Source: Vanessa cardui (Eukaryota; Arthropoda; Insecta; Lepidoptera; Nymphalidae). From it: a stretch of 64,000 nucleotides of DNA. The DNA is taken from assembly GCF_905220365.1 (NCBI RefSeq), contig NC_061143.1, forward strand, positions 10,168,001-10,232,000, written 5' to 3'. Under the pieces are notes generated by a model. The model saw only the letters and a program-made list of their open reading frames with translations. It ran no database searches and was not told where the DNA came from. A program made the translations under genes and the position numbers. Below are positions 35,611 through 47,749 of the stretch, in pieces (position 1 is the stretch's first letter; each line of letters starts with the position of its first letter).

Positions 35611-37224
35611 CGACATTATCGACGAACGTATTGTTTGCGAGTCTCGTGATAAATAACTGTAATATATTAAAGTTTTTAGAACTTTGTATAATCACTTTAT
35701 TTAATATTGAGATATTAATTAATAATTAACTGTATTAAATAATTAGATTTACATTCCTCATAACAGATATACGTAGACCTTAAAAAGTACTTTCACCATG
35801 GAAAAAACGCCTGACAAAATTAAATAGCAATGTTTTGTAATCTTGTGGTTTTAGTATATAATTATTGTTTTATTTTTATCGTTGATTAATTCCAATATAA
35901 AAAAAAATGTTTTTTATTGAATGAATATAAAAATAAAAAGTACTGAAATCTATTATACGGTTAGGTAAGAAATATATTTCTATATAACGAATGATAAAGA
36001 ACTTCAGAGGCGAGAATGTTTATTATAAGACAAATATATGTTTACAAAAAACAAACAAGAGAAATCTCACATATAAATGCCAACACACGTTTAATTAAAC
36101 AATGATAGCTCAATCGAATCATAAATCTTGGATATCACACCGTCGTTTCATTAACTCAATCACACCCGTATCTACTACACTTCTAACCCTCATTAATGCA
36201 CCAGATATTAAGATAGAGCTAATCTTCACATAACTTAGGATCAACGCAGTTACGTTGACCATTGACCATTGTCCCGTTTAATTTAAACCGAGGGTATTCA
36301 GACAATTGATAGTAGAACCCAGTGCGCATCATTCGTGTGGATTATTGCCTGTACGATATTCATCGCTGGTTTCTCAAGGGAATGTATGAAATAAAGTACA
36401 AAAATGGGGTAATGTAAATGAAATATGATTGAAATATCAGTAGAGCTGTTACATTGAATTGTTTGGTTCGTTTCATAGCTACGCTGTAATGATTTTAGTA
36501 AATCCTGGCAAAGTTTAATTTGCTTTGCAACTTTTGAATTGTGTATCGTATGTCTTTGATTTAAGGACGAAAATCGTTTGATGTATCTATTGTTAGGGAT
36601 ACTTTTAAAATAGTTCGCGAATGTCGTAAGATTTTATGTCTGACGGTCTTTATGCAAAGCGGTCCTTTGGGTGGTGTTTTTGGTTTTTGATGCCATTGAA
36701 ACTTGACCCCGTCAATTTAGTTATTTCCTTAATATTCCATAAAGGAATATTATGTTATTGTTCATGTTCGTATTAATGAATCTAACCTAAGATTGTTATT
36801 GTTATAGGTACTATAGATTATCCAGCACAATGAGTACTGAAAGCGTTTATTTTGTAATTAGTCACAACAATACTATTTTTAATTAGACTAGGACATTATT
36901 AAATTCAAAATATTTTGTGATTTTTTTTAATGGTCTATGACGCTGTAAGGTAATAATAGTAAAAAATATCTTGTATCAACCTCGGGAACTCTAAATTTAC
37001 GGCCTCTGACCTTAAAATAAGCCTGGTAGATCACTTGCTCTACCAATAACTGATAAGATTGTAACATATATCTAGACGAATTTTGATAAAACCCTTTTAC
37101 CAAGTTATTAATAATATCACTAATTTGCATTAATAATAATTTATAAATAATGAATTAAAAATTATTGTACAAAAATAAAAATATTTAAAATATAACGTAA
37201 ATCAGAGAAATTATATAAAAATGC
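35611..37224. other. No gene seen
   Basis: AT-rich, with no repeat or RNA gene recognised. The minus ORF at 36927-37130 has chance-like composition. Confidence 0.5.
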
Positions 37225-37229
37225 AAAAA
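37225..37229 (-). terminator. Pol III T5 terminator of 5S copy 1
   Basis: Five T residues on the minus strand directly follow the 5S 3' end. Confidence 0.85.
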
Positions 37230-37348
37230 GGCCAACGACACGCGGTGTTCCCAGGCGGTCACCCATCCAAGTACTGAACGCGCCCGACGTTGCTTAACTT
37301 CGGTGATCGGACGAGAACCGGTGTATTCAACGTGGTATGGACGTTGGC
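37230..37348 (-). rRNA. 5S ribosomal RNA (copy 1)
   Basis: The minus strand reads GCCAACGTCCATACCACG at its 5' end and closes with GTGTCGTTGGCC, the paired ends of helix I of insect 5S rRNA. The internal promoter region (GGATGGGTGACCGCC) is present. Length is 119 nt. An A/T-rich box lies about 20-27 bases upstream on the minus strand and a T5 run follows immediately. The RNA is a structural part of the large ribosomal subunit, transcribed by RNA polymerase III with TFIIIA. ORFs read across this locus are shadows. Confidence 0.97.
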
Positions 37349-37531
37349 GATGATGATAACATATTTTTAAAACATCTTGTGCTAAACGCGACTTCTTATA
37401 GTTCAATTAAACAAGAAATAAATCTATGCCGAGATTAATTAAAAACAATAAAATTATAATATTAAAAACATTTCAATAAAAAATCAAATAATAAGCAAAA
37501 TCTTTACATTTTTTAATTCTTTGTAAATATA

Positions 37532-37803
37532 TCACTACATAGTATAACACAAAATCGCTTTTTCTGTCCCTATATACCTATGTATGCTTAAACCTTTAAA
37601 ACTACGCAACGGATTTTCATGCGTTTTTATTTTAAATAGAGTGATTCGAAAGGAAGTTTTTTGTATATAAAACATGGGCAATATAGTAAATAAAACACTG
37701 ATCATTTTAGGAGTTTCTAATGTGATGTTATAAATAAACAAATATGTACCTATTATATTTAGTATCATTATTGCACCTGTACGAAACCGGGGCCTTTTGC
37801 TAG
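37532..37803 (+). mobile_element. Helitron-like non-autonomous element
   Basis: Same family and length as the copy at 3.2 kb: TCACTACATAGTATAACACA start, GCACCTGTACGAAACCGGGG and CTAG end. It lies 184 bases from 5S copy 1. Confidence 0.6.
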
Positions 37804-38355
37804 TTATAGATAAACGTTAAAAATAAATGATTCGGACTTAATATAATCAATGGTATCCGCGTTATGAATTACAATAGATAAGATTGGTTAATTAGGGGCA
37901 ATTAAGCAAGTGATATTATAACTAATTAGTTGCAGATAACATCGACTGATTAACAATTGTGACGCAATTGTCTATATGAGAATATTGGATGTGTATGACA
38001 GTTAATTATAAGTGCATACAGATTAGAACATGATTACATGCCGTGGAACTATTCTGGGAGATCGCATTCGAAACTCGACGACGAAACTCGATGCTGTAAA
38101 TGTCTGATGCTGTTAAGAGAAATTCACTTATTTTTAAGAGTTAAAAATCATCACTGAAGATCTGTCAGATAAGTCCACGTGTAAAATATTGTAAAATGAT
38201 TAACTAAGGCTTGCTATGTCCTTAAGAAACAAATCTGTTTCCTAATAAGATAACATTTGATTGACAGTATATATGTTTATTTATGGCATTTATACATAAT
38301 GTTCAAACCACTTCTTACAGACTACTTACTTTCTACTTACTTTCTTAGAGACGAG

Positions 38356-38445
38356 ATATTATGTTCCTATTATGGCCTAGAATTACACTGACTCACTCAC
38401 CTTTCAAACCAGAAAGTATACTAAATATTGCCATTTGCGGTAGCA
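38356..38445 (-). mobile_element. Poly-A retroposon fragment, head-to-head partner
   Basis: TACACTGACTCACTCACCTT and TGCCATTTGCGGTAGCA are the family in minus orientation. It stops where a nearly intact copy in plus orientation begins. Confidence 0.6.
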
Positions 38446-38448
38446 TTT

Positions 38449-38753
38449 ACTTGGTGGTAGGGCTTTGTGCAAGCCCGTCTGGGTAGGTACCACCCACTCA
38501 TCAGTTATTCTACCGCCAAATAACAATACTCGGTATTGTTGTGTTCCGGTCTGAAGGGTGAGTGAGCCAGTGTAACTACAGGCACAAGGGACATAACATC
38601 TTAGTTTCCAAGGTTGGTGGCGCATTGATGATTTAAGGAATACTTAATATTTCTTACAGCGTCAATGTCTATGGGCGATGGTGACCACTTACCGTCAGGT
38701 GGCCCATATGCTCGTCCGCCAACCTATACCATAAAAAAAAAAAAAAAAAAAAA
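38449..38753 (+). mobile_element. Poly-A retroposon, best copy, with long A tract
   Basis: Begins ACTTGGTGGTAGGGCTTTGT and ends CCTATACCATA followed by an almost pure A run of about 20 bases at 38733-38752. This fixes the family's orientation and shows that it is a retroposon. The well-kept tail suggests a recent insertion. The minus-strand 73-codon ORF here is a shadow. Confidence 0.8.
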
Positions 38754-38899
38754 ATATGACTCGTAGGTAACATCTACAAAGTAGGACTTCTACAAAGCAC
38801 TCCTATAGACAATTAGGACAATCCTTAATATTTACTAATTATCATTTGAGATTGATGATTATTTTATCCACTGCTTGTGTAATTTTTATTAATATGATA

Positions 38900-39065
38900 A
38901 ATGATAAAGTAAGTATGTATGTCTGACTGTCGCTCTTTCACGACCATAACGTTAAAACAAATTTGATGAAAATCGGTATGAAGCAAATTTGAACTCTAAG
39001 TTTTTGCCTAAAATTTGGCAACCAGCATCCTAAAACGCAAGCGAAACCACGGGCGACTACTAGTA
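38900..39065 (+). repeat. Dispersed repeat R copy
   Basis: GACTGTCGCTCTTTCACGAC, AAATTTGATGAAAATCGGTA and CTAAAACGCAAGCGAAACCA then GGGCGACTACTAGT. One of the fullest copies. Confidence 0.55.
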
Positions 39066-39339
39066 TTTCCTAAATTACATTAAGTACGTATTATAGTGGT
39101 CACGTCGACAAATAGTTGCGTGTACCGAACCAGTAAATTCTAATTATTTTCAAAGCGTCACGTCATTATAATTAACTGTGAGATTGATGTTGTTTTAGAG
39201 CAATTTGTGGACATTAACGATCTAATGGATGTGATACTTTGTCATATTAATGTGACTTGTCGTGTAATGTGGGCTAATTGTTAATTTTAATGCATAATTC
39301 AGCTCAAGCTCAACGTCTAAATGCTACCGTATGACCAAT

Positions 39340-39525
39340 GTATCCTCTTTTTTTCGGGCTGGAATGACGCAGTACGCGTTTCTCCCACGTGAGGGGGGTA
39401 TATGGGACTCGCCGGTGCCAAGTGCGCCCCGGTACACCGGAATACCCACTATAAACGGACGGATTCGCTTCTCGCTTGCTAGTGTGACGATAATCAACTG
39501 ACCCTATTTTATTGTCATCAGAACC
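39340..39525. repeat. GC-rich repeat fragment
   Basis: CCCACGTGAGGGGGGTATAT and GCGCCCCGGTACACCGGAAT stand out in base composition from the flanks. I recognise the block as one that recurs in lepidopteran genomes (probably LINE-derived) but cannot name the family. The 77-codon minus ORF here does not look like a host gene. Confidence 0.4.
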
Positions 39526-40744
39526 AATAATTTGAGATTTCAAGTCATTGTGAATGAAACTGGCGTAAAATTCAGTAGCACGATTTGTACAAATATCTAC
39601 TGAAGAAAAGATGTGGCACTTAGTACCTTCTCGAAAGGGATTGAATTTTTATTTTGCGTGACGTTACGTAAAGAGGCCTTAAAATTTGATGTTGAAATAT
39701 AAATGTCACATCACATCAAAAAAGTTACATTTAAAAAAAAACTAATGATAATAATTGATATGATGTTTTAAATAAGTAGTTCTAAAATGTCTCATTCGTA
39801 TAGATATATCGGTCTATACAAATTGAACAGTAAGTGAATATTTAATTGAATGATAAATCCCCGAAAGTTTTTAAATTGTTTATCATATAACTAATTGGAA
39901 ATAATCACACTCTAACGCGATTACGTTATTCGATTGTCGAAAGCAATATTAGGTCTGACAATTTTCAAATTGGAAATCGTAATGTATTCACCCCTGGCAG
40001 CTTCAGATTTGCACAGATCTAGGAATGTGTAGAGATGACAATCATATCTAATAACGATATCCTTACGTTAAAGATAATAATTAATTGGTCAGGCTATTTT
40101 TCTTGTTAACTCTACATTATATAATTTCATTGATATATCATAATATTACTAAAATTCTTAATAATATTTATTATTATAATTATTAGATACTTATCTACAC
40201 TCTGATGTGGTATGTCACCCATTTCATCAGCAATTTAAAGTGTTTCCAGTTCTAATTATTTTTTCTATTGTCACAAATAAATCCTTAATTACATGCTGTT
40301 AAATGAATATCCTTATAACACAGTATTAGTTAACAGTTTAATAACAATTATATCTAAATTAAATAAATTATCTACATATACTATTAATAATATTCAAATA
40401 TCCATAAAAGAAAATATTAAACTAACTCGCGTCCCTCTAACGTAACCTCATCCCTATATAAAAAAATATTTACTGACGACAGATTTTAGATAAAAGCGAT
40501 ACCTCAAATTTCAAATAGGGTAAGAAAAAAAGATACCAATTTTGTTAGCTTATTTTGGTACGATAAAGTGCTGGATTATGTTTCTAATTAGATTACATTT
40601 AAAAAGGGAATAATATTGGGGTAAAATTTGATGGACTGATAGTTAATATGTCTATCAAATGTGCACATATACTTATTTAATTTGTACCATAAAAAATGTA
40701 AATAGTATATCAGGAAGTTTAAGTCATAATGAGCATCTTCAAAA
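39526..40744. other. No gene seen
   Basis: Very AT-rich DNA without ORFs over 60 codons. Confidence 0.5.
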
Positions 40745-40974
40745 TCTTTACATAGTATAAAACAAAGTCACCTTTTCTGTCCCAATGTATGTGTGTATCC
40801 TATGCTTTAAAACTACGTAACGGATTTTGATGCGGTTTTTTTGATAGATAGAGTGATTCGAGAAGAAGGTTTTTATATATATGGACAAATTCGTAAATAA
40901 ACACTGATAATTTTAGAAATTTCTACTGTGATGTCATATCATTGCACCCGTGTGAAGCCGGGACGGTTTGCTAG
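40745..40974 (+). mobile_element. Helitron-like non-autonomous element, shorter copy
   Basis: Start CTTTACATAGTATAAAACA; end GTGTGAAGCCGGGACGG and CTAG at 40971-40974. About 40 bases shorter than its relatives owing to internal loss before the 3' end. Confidence 0.6.
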
Positions 40975-42201
40975 TCATAAATAATACTTAATTGCAGTCA
41001 AAGCAAAAAATATAGTTTTTGGAGTTTAATTTGAATTTTGGCAAAAATTTGACTTTCAACACCCATAAATCCAATGGTTATTCCTGAGAAATAATTCCTC
41101 GTATTAATTATCTGGATTATTCACGCGTTCCTGGATGCGACGCGCCAGTCCAATGTAGTCACCCCTTTTTCGGCTAGTTGACTGAATATTAATAATCCGA
41201 GGGTAATCTTCAACGATTAATGTGTTGTGTCATACATGCGTGAATTGTATTCTAATATTCAAATTAGATTTTGCGTCGGTATTTTATATAATTATTTACA
41301 ATGCCGTTTATAAAAGATAAGTTTTGCGGTCTTTTTTGTTTTATTAATTTATCAAAAATATTACTATATATTTGCACTGCAAGTATATCGTCTATTACGT
41401 TATTACTATCTTCAGACAGCAGATTAACTTCTCTGTTTATTTTACGACTTACATTAACAAGAAAGTAGTCTGGGCTACTAAAAGTACAATCAAATAAAAT
41501 ATCGAAGATATATCTTCAATATTCATGAAGACATCCACGAGTTATTTGGACCGGTACGAGAGCAATATTTTTCTCAATCACCATTAGTACGTATCTGCCT
41601 GCCTACCGACCTTTACATCGCTAGCGATATCGCGGTTCTGCCATTCTGTCACCCCAAAATCTCTTATCAATCCCACTTAATGTTATTCAACTTTGAATTT
41701 AATTCCTTTATCAATACGGTTCAGAACTGCTTTCATATCTGACATCAGTTCGGTCAATCATCCTTGCAGTAATTTCGCAGCAGAATGCGGAATATGTCGA
41801 CACTTCACTTTTATTGTATCAAATAATAGGGGTGTTCTTATAGCCGTTATCACGTGTTTGATCTAAAATGATACTTGCTTCGTTCACTTTGAGGGGTGTA
41901 TTTTCTATAGGATATGGGCGCCGAATTTCAACCGATATCAAAAATTGAATCGCTCAAATAAATACGGCTGTTAATCCAAGGTTGTGGATTGTATCCATTG
42001 TTCGCGGTTTTATAATGCCGTTGCCATCTCAATGAAATCTTTTTGATAAAATTTCTTTAAATGGGGACTCGTCGATCGATCGACATCGATATTATTTTTG
42101 TTTACTTACATGATATTTGACCATTGACAAATTAAGAAATACATATAGATATGTTCAGCGAGGTGTTATTACAAACAATATTTCAGGAGTAAATTAAGAT
42201 G
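40975..42201. other. No gene seen
   Basis: No ORF over 60 codons. Base composition becomes less AT-rich from about 41540 to 42090, approaching the ORF block at 42.2 kb. Confidence 0.45.
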
Positions 42202-42453
42202 TTACTTTGTAAAAACAGTAAAATATTGTCCAGTGTTGCTAGCACCATAAACTTTCGACATCAGAATAAATCCATTTGAAATATCCTCGGCGTCTCCATA
42301 ACCGTCAGATTTCACGCTCGAAAGAGAATTCGAAGACAATAAACCGGAGTAACGTAGCGATAACACCGACCCATTTGAACGTTTCAAACTTGGCTTCAGA
42401 TCTTGGGACATAACCATTTCCTACTCTCATATGAACATCATCCATCGAAGAAA
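42202..42453 (-). pseudogene. GC-enriched ORF region open in two frames, unknown
   Basis: The minus strand holds a 71-codon ORF (42417-42202) starting MVMSQDLKPSLKRSNGSV, Ser-rich, ending QYFTVFTK. A second frame opens upstream near 42451 as MDDVHMRVGNGYVPRSEAKF and runs 46 codons, overlapping it. The block is visibly less AT-rich than its surroundings. One frame may be a real exon or the two may be a frameshifted relic. Family not recognised. Confidence 0.25.
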
Positions 42454-43390
42454 ACTAGTCTGCTGTGACGTACACAATCAGAACACAATACGTTATAAAT
42501 GGCCACATTATATCATAACAACTACATCGCTTGCATTTACTTCATTCTTAAAATCATAATTATCATCCTTATTACAATGCCATAAGGTACATAAATCATT
42601 TTCTGGGATGCAAAACTATTTTGGTAAATGCCACGGCTTCTCAACTTTGGCCCATAACCATCCCGCTGTGAAAGGTAAAGAGAAGCAATGGTTTTCGATA
42701 AATTTTGTTGCTTTATTTATAACAGTAGTTTGCGTCTCCGATGATTTGACGTTCGTTCGGTCTGGTTAGTTGGGTAAACATAAATAAAATGCAAGTCTAG
42801 CCGATAAAATGATTTAACATATTATAAACTTCAGTTATAAGAAAAAATAATTACTCTTGAACCAAAAAGCTCTTGTAAATTTTTGAAAATCGAAATGTTA
42901 TACTATGTATGATATTTCCTAATATGGTTCGTACCTAAAACCGTAAGTCACTATAAACTGTAGATTAGTTGTTGCATTAACTGGAGTTATCACACCGTCT
43001 ACATGTCTTGATACTAAAAATTTACTTTTTTTATAATATACCAGTGTGCTTAAAATGATTCTTATAGAGGCCGTACCTTATTACAATAGTATAAAAAAAA
43101 TACAAAAAAAAATGTATACATACTCTTCAATGTCACCAATTACAACATTAATAGAAAATTGACGAACATAACGAGGTAAGGTTTTTGTTAATAAATGAGC
43201 TTGTTCCATAAAATAGAGGGGAATTGGGTAAATTATTCACAGTATGCACGGTCTTTGTTTAATGGGTCAGTGTATGATGTGTATTATAGTAGTATAGTGT
43301 AGTATAACTTCAGATTAATATATTTCTCTAATTAATGTTTTATATTTTATGGGTACATATAAAAAAATGTGGTATTTAAAATAAATTGTC
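42454..43390. other. No gene seen
   Basis: AT-rich spacer between the 42.2 kb ORF block and 5S copy 2. Confidence 0.5.
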
Positions 43391-43394
43391 AAAA
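43391..43394 (-). terminator. Pol III T4 terminator of 5S copy 2
   Basis: Four T residues on the minus strand, one base beyond the gene end. This is the shortest T run among the five 5S genes and sits at the minimum usually needed for Pol III release. Confidence 0.7.
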
Positions 43395-43395
43395 G

Positions 43396-43514
43396 GGCCA
43401 ACGACACGCGGTGTTCCCAGGCGGTCACCCATCCAAGTACTGAACGCGCCCGACGTTGCTTAACTTCGGTGATCGGACGAGAACCGGTGTATTCAACGTG
43501 GTATGGACGTTGGC
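43396..43514 (-). rRNA. 5S ribosomal RNA (copy 2)
   Basis: This 119-nt copy appears identical to copies 1, 4 and 5 over the gene body. Its 3' flank is the weakest of the set, with only four Ts after a GGCCC end. An A/T-rich box sits near -25 on the minus strand. It is about 940 bases from the tRNA-His gene, which faces the other way. Confidence 0.97.
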
Positions 43515-44454
43515 TATGAAAATGACAAATTTTTCAAATAGATCCCGCTTGCCATTGGAATATATCGCTATAGAAATATTAAATATGATCATAAATACAT
43601 ATGAAAAGTTTATTATAGGTAAGTACATAGTACGTAACAGATAATATTATTACTAATATACTTAAATAATACATTAGCCGCCATCTCGTTAAATATTTCC
43701 ACCATTTTATTTTCTTTATTTTAGTCACGTGTCACAAATTGCTGATGTAATTTGACGACAATTTAGAAAATAAATAAAACAGGCAACGAAATCAAATCAA
43801 TTCACACACGAAACTGACCCTTAATATGTTAGAGATAGGTAAAAAAATGGTTTAAATGAATGAGTGTAGCTGTACCTATCACCAAACCAAAATAATTTGA
43901 TCATTAATTCGAATAATTGATTGTTTGTGGACGATTGTGGTATTCTTTTATCTATAGCGTGTATTGTTTTGTGTTGTATTTATCTAGCATATAAAAAATT
44001 AATAATATCTTTTCAGCATTATAGCTAATGATAAAGATAAAAAAAATATGTTACCTATCTTAGCTCTGATACCAGAAACAGAATACCTATTTATGTTTTC
44101 AAATAAATTTTTGTTGTTTTTTTTTTTTATTTTATTATTTAATTTAGTTTAAGTCAGAACGCTTTGCTAGTAAGTATTACTGATGTAGGCACAATATATG
44201 ACTTTTCTGTTAACATAATACAAATGTTAATATTTAAAATTTATTACGTTTATATATAAAAATAAATGACTATTCGATTTAAAAAGATATATGTTTAAAA
44301 TAAGAACATTGGTTAATAGTGGGACTATTAATAACTCAACAAACGCATGACTTCCTTTCTCCTTCAAATTTCATACAAATGAAAGAGAAAGATGTCGCAT
44401 CAATACTTCATTCAAATGATTTGTTATTTCAACGGGCCACTCATCGCTCCGATA

Positions 44455-44526
44455 GCCGTGATCGTCTAGTGGTTAGGACCCTACGTTGTGGCCGTAGTAA
44501 CCCAGGTTCGAATCCTGGTCACGGCA
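44455..44526 (+). tRNA. tRNA-His (GTG)
   Basis: The 72-nt sequence folds as a cloverleaf. Acceptor strand GCCGTGA pairs with TCACGGC, followed by discriminator A. The D arm contains TAGTGGTTAGG (box A). The anticodon stem is CTACG/CGTAG with anticodon GTG at 44488-44490, and the T arm CCAGGTTCGAATCCTGG contains box B. There is no intron. A T5 run at 44556-44560 is a likely terminator. It lies between 5S copies 2 and 3. Confidence 0.96.
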
Positions 44527-45067
44527 GTGTTCGAACACTGTTACGGCGGAGCATATTTTTGATTATTTTTTAAATATTTTATATTTAAAAATATCTGAAA
44601 GTTAAATGTATACCATTTTGTACATACCAACTACATTAATATACCTACAAATCTTTGCTACGTTTGTAACCGAACTCCAACTTAATGTTTGAAATTGTAT
44701 TAAATTGTTTTGTATTTTATAAGTACATACTTACGTATGGTTTACGGCTTAAGATGCACCCGGGAGATGGCGCTACAAGCGGAAATTAAAGAAATGTAGT
44801 TTCATCCGGATGGATTCGCAGCGGTCCTATAGGCTTTTAAAATACGAATGTTAAAAAATATATATATTTCGTAATCGTAAGCGTCGTCGTAATTAATATT
44901 CTAAATAACTAATACTATATTCATTCATATTAGATACAATAATCGTTATTTCAAAAATAAATATTTATAATAGTTCTTTTAAGCAGTGCGGTGTCTGGAA
45001 GTTATCCTTTATTTATCAATAATTTTGGTACATGAGACACAATAAAGTTATTTTCTTTGCCACACTC

Positions 45068-45186
45068 GCCAACGTCCATACCACGTTGAATACACCGGTT
45101 CTCGTCCGGTCACCGAAGTTAAGCAACGTCGGGCGCGTTCAGTACTTGGATGGGTGACCGCCTGGGAACACCGCGTGTCGTTGGCC
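45068..45186 (+). rRNA. 5S ribosomal RNA (copy 3, one-base variant)
   Basis: A full-length 119-nt plus-strand 5S gene with the same ends and internal control region as the others. It differs by a single base: G at 45109 (position 42 of the RNA), where the other four copies have A. A T6 run follows. An A/T-rich AATAAAGTTATTTT segment lies upstream at roughly -30. With copy 2 it brackets the tRNA-His gene. Confidence 0.97.
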
Positions 45187-45192
45187 TTTTTT
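45187..45192 (+). terminator. Pol III T6 terminator of 5S copy 3
   Basis: Six Ts directly after the gene end. Confidence 0.85.
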
Positions 45193-46284
45193 GTATTTTT
45201 AGCAAAATTTTACTATATATATTATTCCTGTAATTAAAGAGAATCAAAATAATGATCACAAAGTAAATGGCTATTATATTATTAATTGGATATTTAGTTT
45301 AGCTAATTTTGGTGCTGAAGTTGTAAAATAAAATTAGTAAGGTTAGGACATCATTATTGTGTAAATGTAACCAATACCTTTTTTTGCTTTTCAGTTTTTT
45401 TGGTGTTTTTTGAAAACTTTTTTGTACTTCTATTACAGGCCGTATTTATATGTACAATTCCATTTTTAAATTTATCAAGTTTTCGTGATATGCCCTAGCT
45501 AATCATTCATGATAATAATCGCTGACTTTTAGATTAAGTAAATCTTATCCGATTTCTCAATCAATAGGAACAATTTTGTTAAAGAGCCATCTTGGATACA
45601 TATTTTTGTCTACTCTGACCAGTCTTGTTTTCACCTGCGTTCAATTTGATTAGATCCTTCGGTCATGCAGAATTGGGCGCCAATTTTACTAACAAATTGT
45701 CACTTAATCGCAATTGAATCGTAACATTGATATCATTCAGCTACTTTAGTCCAGTCATTAAAACATTTGGAAATACAAATAAACCATAAAAGCTTATCGG
45801 ATAGGTCCTAAATTGTAGGACGTAACTGAAGATACAAAAATGTCTCATAATAATTCTCGTTAAAAAACAAAATGCAACCCATGGCGATCATCAAGTGAGA
45901 AATCAAGATGGCGACGAACGCTAATAAGTAATCAAGATCGTCAATTTTAAGTTAAACTTTTGTAACGTATCCAAAAATCAACCTTCTTTACTCACACGCG
46001 TTTCTCCTTTCTCTCTACATAATGATTTGCCTATTTTCAGATCCTACACACCCCGATCCAGTTCTGGTTTGGTCGAAGTTGTATCAGAATATAATCGCGA
46101 TGATATCATAAGTGATATAAATAAAAAAAAATTGGCCTTCATGGACGCTTTAGATGAGTTTTACTTTTGTTAAGAATCATACATATTGGATCGTTATAGT
46201 AGTTAGTGTTGTTAGTGGATTTAGTAGAGAAAGCAAGATTTGAATTCAATCCTGTGAAGTTAAAGATCGTAAAAAATCAGTTTG
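45193..46284. other. No gene seen
   Basis: AT-rich spacer. No repeat family of this window is recognised until 46285. Confidence 0.5.
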
Positions 46285-46550
46285 TTGGTGGTAGGACTCT
46301 GTGCAAGCCCGCCTGGGTAGGTAACTCATCAGATATTCTACCGCTAAACAACAGTAGGTACGCAGTATTGTTGTGTTCCGTTTTGAAGGGTGAGTGAGCC
46401 AGTGTAACTACAGGCACAATGGACATAGCATCTTAGTTCCCAAGGTTGGTGGCGCATTGATGATGTAAAGAATAGTTAATATTTGTTACAGCGTAATTGT
46501 CTATGGGTGTTGGTGACCACTTACCATCAGGTGGCCCAACCTATTCCATG
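46285..46550 (+). mobile_element. Poly-A retroposon, tail lost
   Basis: GTTGGTGGTAGGACTCTGTG start, GGGTGAGTGAGCCAGTG middle, GGTGGCCCAACCTATTCCAT end. It lacks the ATATGCTCG segment and the A tail. A 63-codon ORF at 46206-46397 is a repeat shadow. Confidence 0.65.
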
Positions 46551-46563
46551 GCATTTTCTTTTT

Positions 46564-46834
46564 ATCATTACATAGTAGGTATACAACAAAGTCGCTTACC
46601 GCTGTCTGTCCCTATGTATGCTTTGATCTTTAAAATTACGCAACGGAATTTGATGCGATTTTATTTATAGATATATTGATCAAGAGGAAGATTTGTATGT
46701 GTAATATATGTACAATATAGTAGAGAAATACTAATAATTTTAGAGGTTTCTAAAGTGATACCGTTAAAACACATTCTGCAGTATAATATTTAGCATCAGC
46801 ATTGCACTCGTGCGAAGCCGGGGCAGGCCGCTAG
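46564..46834 (+). mobile_element. Helitron-like non-autonomous element
   Basis: TCATTACATAGTAGGTATAC start; GTGCGAAGCCGGGGCAGG then CTAG at 46831-46834. It directly follows a poly-A retroposon relic at 46285-46550. Confidence 0.6.
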
Positions 46835-47327
46835 TTTTTATTTATAAAAGAAAATAATAAACTGCGTAACAACAACACTAGTCAAAACAAGTGTCTTACA
46901 AATATGAAAATGACTGTTAAGTGCCCAATTGCTGAGCAAAATTTACACCATGCGGGTGTATTATGAGCCCAATCAATCAAATTCACTTTAATTTAGATCA
47001 TCTGCATACTAATTTATGCAACAGCTTCGGGTATATTGGAGTTTGTAGAACGTATACGCGTGTAGTTTTTTTATACATCTTCAAATATATATTGACAATG
47101 AAGTAGGTATTTGTTTCTGGGGTATATAAAATTGTAGTAACATTCTTAAATATGTTTAAAAATTACAAGACTTTTAATTAATCGTAAGTATGCGAACAAA
47201 TATTATAGAATAATTTGTTACAATACCTAATACATAATTTTAAAACAATTGAGCCAAATCTTGACATATATATAAAACTTTGATTAAAATACAATAATAA
47301 TACTTATGTTACCATGGAGAAGAAGGG

Positions 47328-47517
47328 ATTTCTCGTGTTTTTTTATGTTATAGGGGGCAAACGAGCGGGTGGCTCACCTGATGGAAAGCGATCACCACCG
47401 CTCATGGACATCTGCAACACCGAGGGGCTGGCTGGTGCTTTGCCGGCCTTTAAGGAAGGAGTACGTTTTTTTTGAAGGTTCCCAAATCGTTTTGGTTCGG
47501 AAAAACCGCCGGCGTTT
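47328..47517 (-). pseudogene. LINE C-terminal fragment, second copy
   Basis: The minus strand carries TTTTTCCGAACCAAAACG, GATTTGGGAACCTTC and CGGTGTTGCAGATGTCCATG, parallel to the 16.3 kb copy. A run of eight As breaks the frame in the TFKK segment. It is a 5'-truncated relic. Confidence 0.55.
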
Positions 47518-47584
47518 ATTCAAAATAACTTTGCCGTACTTAACTTGACTTTGCTTTTCATTTTAAATAAAATGTCGCTTGTAT

Positions 47585-47725
47585 AGGATTTTTTACGTGT
47601 CACTAGTTACCGCAGGCAAATTCCCTCGCGTATTAGGGTTTGGTGTTACGTTTTAGGCAAAAAGAGTAGCCTTTGTCCTTTTTTGGAGTTAAATTTTAAC
47701 TTTGCTGTCTCGTAAATTCAAATCG
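47585..47725 (-). repeat. Dispersed repeat R fragment
   Basis: GGGTTTGGTGTTACGTTTTA, GGCAAAAAGAGTAGCC and TTTGGAGTTAAATTTTAACT. Confidence 0.45.
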
Positions 47726-47749
47726 TTTATAAAAATACATTGATAAAAA

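Noticed and set aside
43425..43644. ORFs on both strands at 5S copy 2, and similar at 37185-37406
   Set aside because: They read through 5S rRNA genes, so they are not protein genes.
44319..44573. 84-codon ORF
   Set aside because: It reads through tRNA-His.
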